From: Spirochaetales bacterium
GTDB taxonomy: Bacteria > Spirochaetota > Spirochaetia > SPDA01
DNA: 6,657 nucleotides
Direction: 5' to 3'
NCBI GenBank assembly: GCA_004525155.1
Contig: SPDA01000098.1
Span: 1 to 6,657, forward strand
A program made the translations under genes and the position numbers. The notes beneath the pieces were generated by a model. That model had not been told where the DNA came from. It saw only the letters and a list, made by a program, of their open reading frames with translations, and did no database searches. Positions 6,025-6,657 of this stretch are shown here, in pieces; the first letter of the stretch is position 1, and the number at the start of each line of letters is the position of its first letter.

Positions 6025-6063
6025 AATTAGATCTAGGCAATGGTTTATAAAAGCAAGGTCGTG

Positions 6064-6079
6064 TGTTCTAGAAAGAACA
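6064..6079. repeat. Short inverted repeat between cytochrome and NqrA-like genes
   Basis: TGTTCT and AGAACA form a perfect six-base-pair stem with a four-base loop (AGAA on the plus strand), two bases after the cytochrome stop codon. There is no run of T directly downstream on the minus strand, so it is not a convincing intrinsic terminator. It could be an RNA-processing or stability hairpin that sets cytochrome expression apart from that of the pump genes. Confidence 0.35.
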
Positions 6080-6081
6080 GT

Positions 6082-6516
6082 CTACCAGTTCTTGGCTCCG
6101 CTTTTAATGGTCATCGAACCGGTCGCAAGGTCAAGCTTATGGCAATTGAGGCAGTCGCCGTTGTAGTTTGTCACAAAGGCATTCTGCGTGGGGTTCTGAA
6201 AATGGACTTTATGTACCCGCTGGTTTAATGCACCGGCTTTGGCACCCGTCTTATGGCACATCAGACAGCCGTCCGGTGCGCTGTTTACGACTTTCGTAAT
6301 ATCCGGATGGCCTGCTGCTTTAAGTTCGGTACTCAGACGGTAATCATTTCCCCCGGCCACCTTGTGACAATCCACACAACCATTGGGATGCTCATCTTTA
6401 ACCGTAATACCGGAAAGCTTGAGCTGTCCCTGCTGAGCCCAGGAAACAGATGAAACAGCGATAAACATGCACACGATCACCAGTACCGTCAATAAACCAG
6501 GTCTTATTCTCTTCAT
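6082..6516 (-). CDS. Secreted triheme cytochrome c
   Basis: 144 residues. A Sec signal peptide has a basic start (KRIR), a hydrophobic core at about 8-22 and probable cleavage after Ala27 (SWA|QQ), giving a mature protein of about 117 residues for the periplasm or outer face. Three CxxCH heme sites are at 47-51 (CVDCH), 84-88 (CLMCH) and 122-126 (CLNCH). Spare histidines His43, His70, His102 and His105 are enough to give every heme a distal histidine, so bis-His low-potential hemes are likely. It is not a membrane-anchored NapC type: no second helix is seen. It heads the operon, 67 bases before the NqrA-like gene, which parallels the multiheme cytochrome next to rnf genes in Methanosarcina and in some Desulfovibrio-type bacteria. 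I infer that it exchanges electrons with the periplasmic flavin of NqrC. GAGAGG lies ten bases before the ATG. Confidence 0.92.
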   Translation of the reverse strand: MKRIRPGLLTVLVIVCMFIAVSSVSWAQQGQLKLSGITVKDEHPNGCVDCHKVAGGNDYRLSTELKAAGHPDITKVVNSAPDGCLMCHKTGAKAGALNQRVHKVHFQNPTQNAFVTNYNGDCLNCHKLDLATGSMTIKSGAKNW

Positions 6517-6526
6517 TTTACGTTTT

Positions 6527-6532
6527 CCTCTC
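6527..6532 (-). promoter_or_regulatory. Ribosome binding site of the cytochrome c gene
   Basis: GAGAGG on the minus strand, ten bases before the ATG at 6516. The spacing is slightly long, but it is the only purine-rich match upstream of this start. Confidence 0.5.
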
Positions 6533-6577
6533 TTTAATTGTTATATCGTACAGTTAAACTAACCATTACCCTGTTTT

Positions 6578-6606
6578 ATTATATTTTTATTCGTATTAAA
6601 TGCAAA
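6578..6606 (-). promoter_or_regulatory. Candidate sigma70-type promoter of the operon
   Basis: Read on the minus strand, a perfect TATAAT (6583-6578) is preceded, after 17 bases, by TTTGCA (6606-6601), which matches four of six bases of the -35 consensus. The predicted start of transcription is near 6571, giving a leader of about 55 bases before the cytochrome ATG. The area is strongly AT-rich, so chance matches are possible. It is the only gap long enough to carry the main promoter in this window. Confidence 0.5.
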
Positions 6607-6623
6607 TTGTTGTTTACAATGCA
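6601..6623. promoter_or_regulatory. Dyad overlapping the -35 region, possible operator
   Basis: ATTGT (6606-6610) and ACAAT (6616-6620) form an inverted repeat with a five-base centre, extended imperfectly by TGC and GCA at the flanks. It covers the candidate -35 box, a position typical of a repressor site. A further ATTGT half-site lies at 6646-6650. The pattern is not a clear match to Rex, Fnr or Crp sites, and AT-rich sequence produces such dyads by chance. Confidence 0.3.
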
Positions 6624-6657
6624 CCCAATTAGTGGTACATATTACATTGTTAGAGTA

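Noticed and set aside
4563..6026. TTG start for the NqrA-like gene at 6026
   Set aside because: It lacks an upstream ribosome binding site, while the ATG at 6014 has GGTGA at five bases.
6064..6079. Intrinsic terminator after the cytochrome gene
   Set aside because: The stem is only six pairs with modest GC and there is no T run directly after it on the transcribed strand.
1..6657. tRNA, rRNA, CRISPR, insertion sequence or attachment site
   Set aside because: No cloverleaf, repeat-spacer array, transposase or long flanking repeats are visible; the window is almost fully occupied by the operon.

Overview
The window is one tightly packed, leftward (minus-strand) operon from a bacterium that is probably anaerobic. 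No gene is supported on the plus strand. No 16S or other taxonomic marker is present. A periplasmic-type multiheme c cytochrome, an Nqr/Rnf-type ion pump, a NuoE/HndA-like 2Fe-2S subunit and DRTGG/CBS regulatory proteins together recall strict anaerobes such as Desulfobacterota, syntrophs or related lineages. That assignment is an inference.

In transcription order (right to left): an AT-rich upstream region with a plausible sigma70-type promoter and a dyad (6517-6657); a secreted triheme cytochrome c (6516-6082); then six genes matching nqrABCDEF in order. These are an NqrA/RnfC-like protein with two intact 4Fe-4S motifs (6014-4563), NqrB (4562-3534), NqrC (3537-2971), NqrD (2958-2338), NqrE (2328-1741) and a membrane-anchored 2Fe-2S protein equal to the N-terminal third of NqrF (1744-1292). 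Next come a NuoE/HndA-like thioredoxin-fold 2Fe-2S subunit (1295-816), a DRTGG-domain protein (814-449), and a two-CBS-domain protein cut by the window edge (452-1). From nqrA to the left edge, genes overlap by ATGA or are separated by at most 12 nt, so translation is probably coupled.

The main point is that this is neither a standard Nqr nor a standard Rnf. NqrB, C, D and E carry Nqr-type signatures: both flavinylation threonines, the four cysteines of the NqrD/E 2Fe-2S centre, and several acidic residues implicated in Na+ transport. The first subunit keeps the RnfC N-terminal RTFRGG motif and both 4Fe-4S motifs, although its C-terminal layout follows NqrA, and its RnfC-type flavin/NADH loops are degenerate. 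The NqrF equivalent stops where the FAD/NADH reductase domain should begin, and the next gene encodes a NuoE-type subunit. The simplest model is an Nqr-like pump whose usual NADH dehydrogenase domain is replaced by a soluble NuoE(F)-type module, with a triheme cytochrome as an extra periplasmic redox partner. A NuoF-like partner would have to lie beyond the left edge or elsewhere; it is not visible here.
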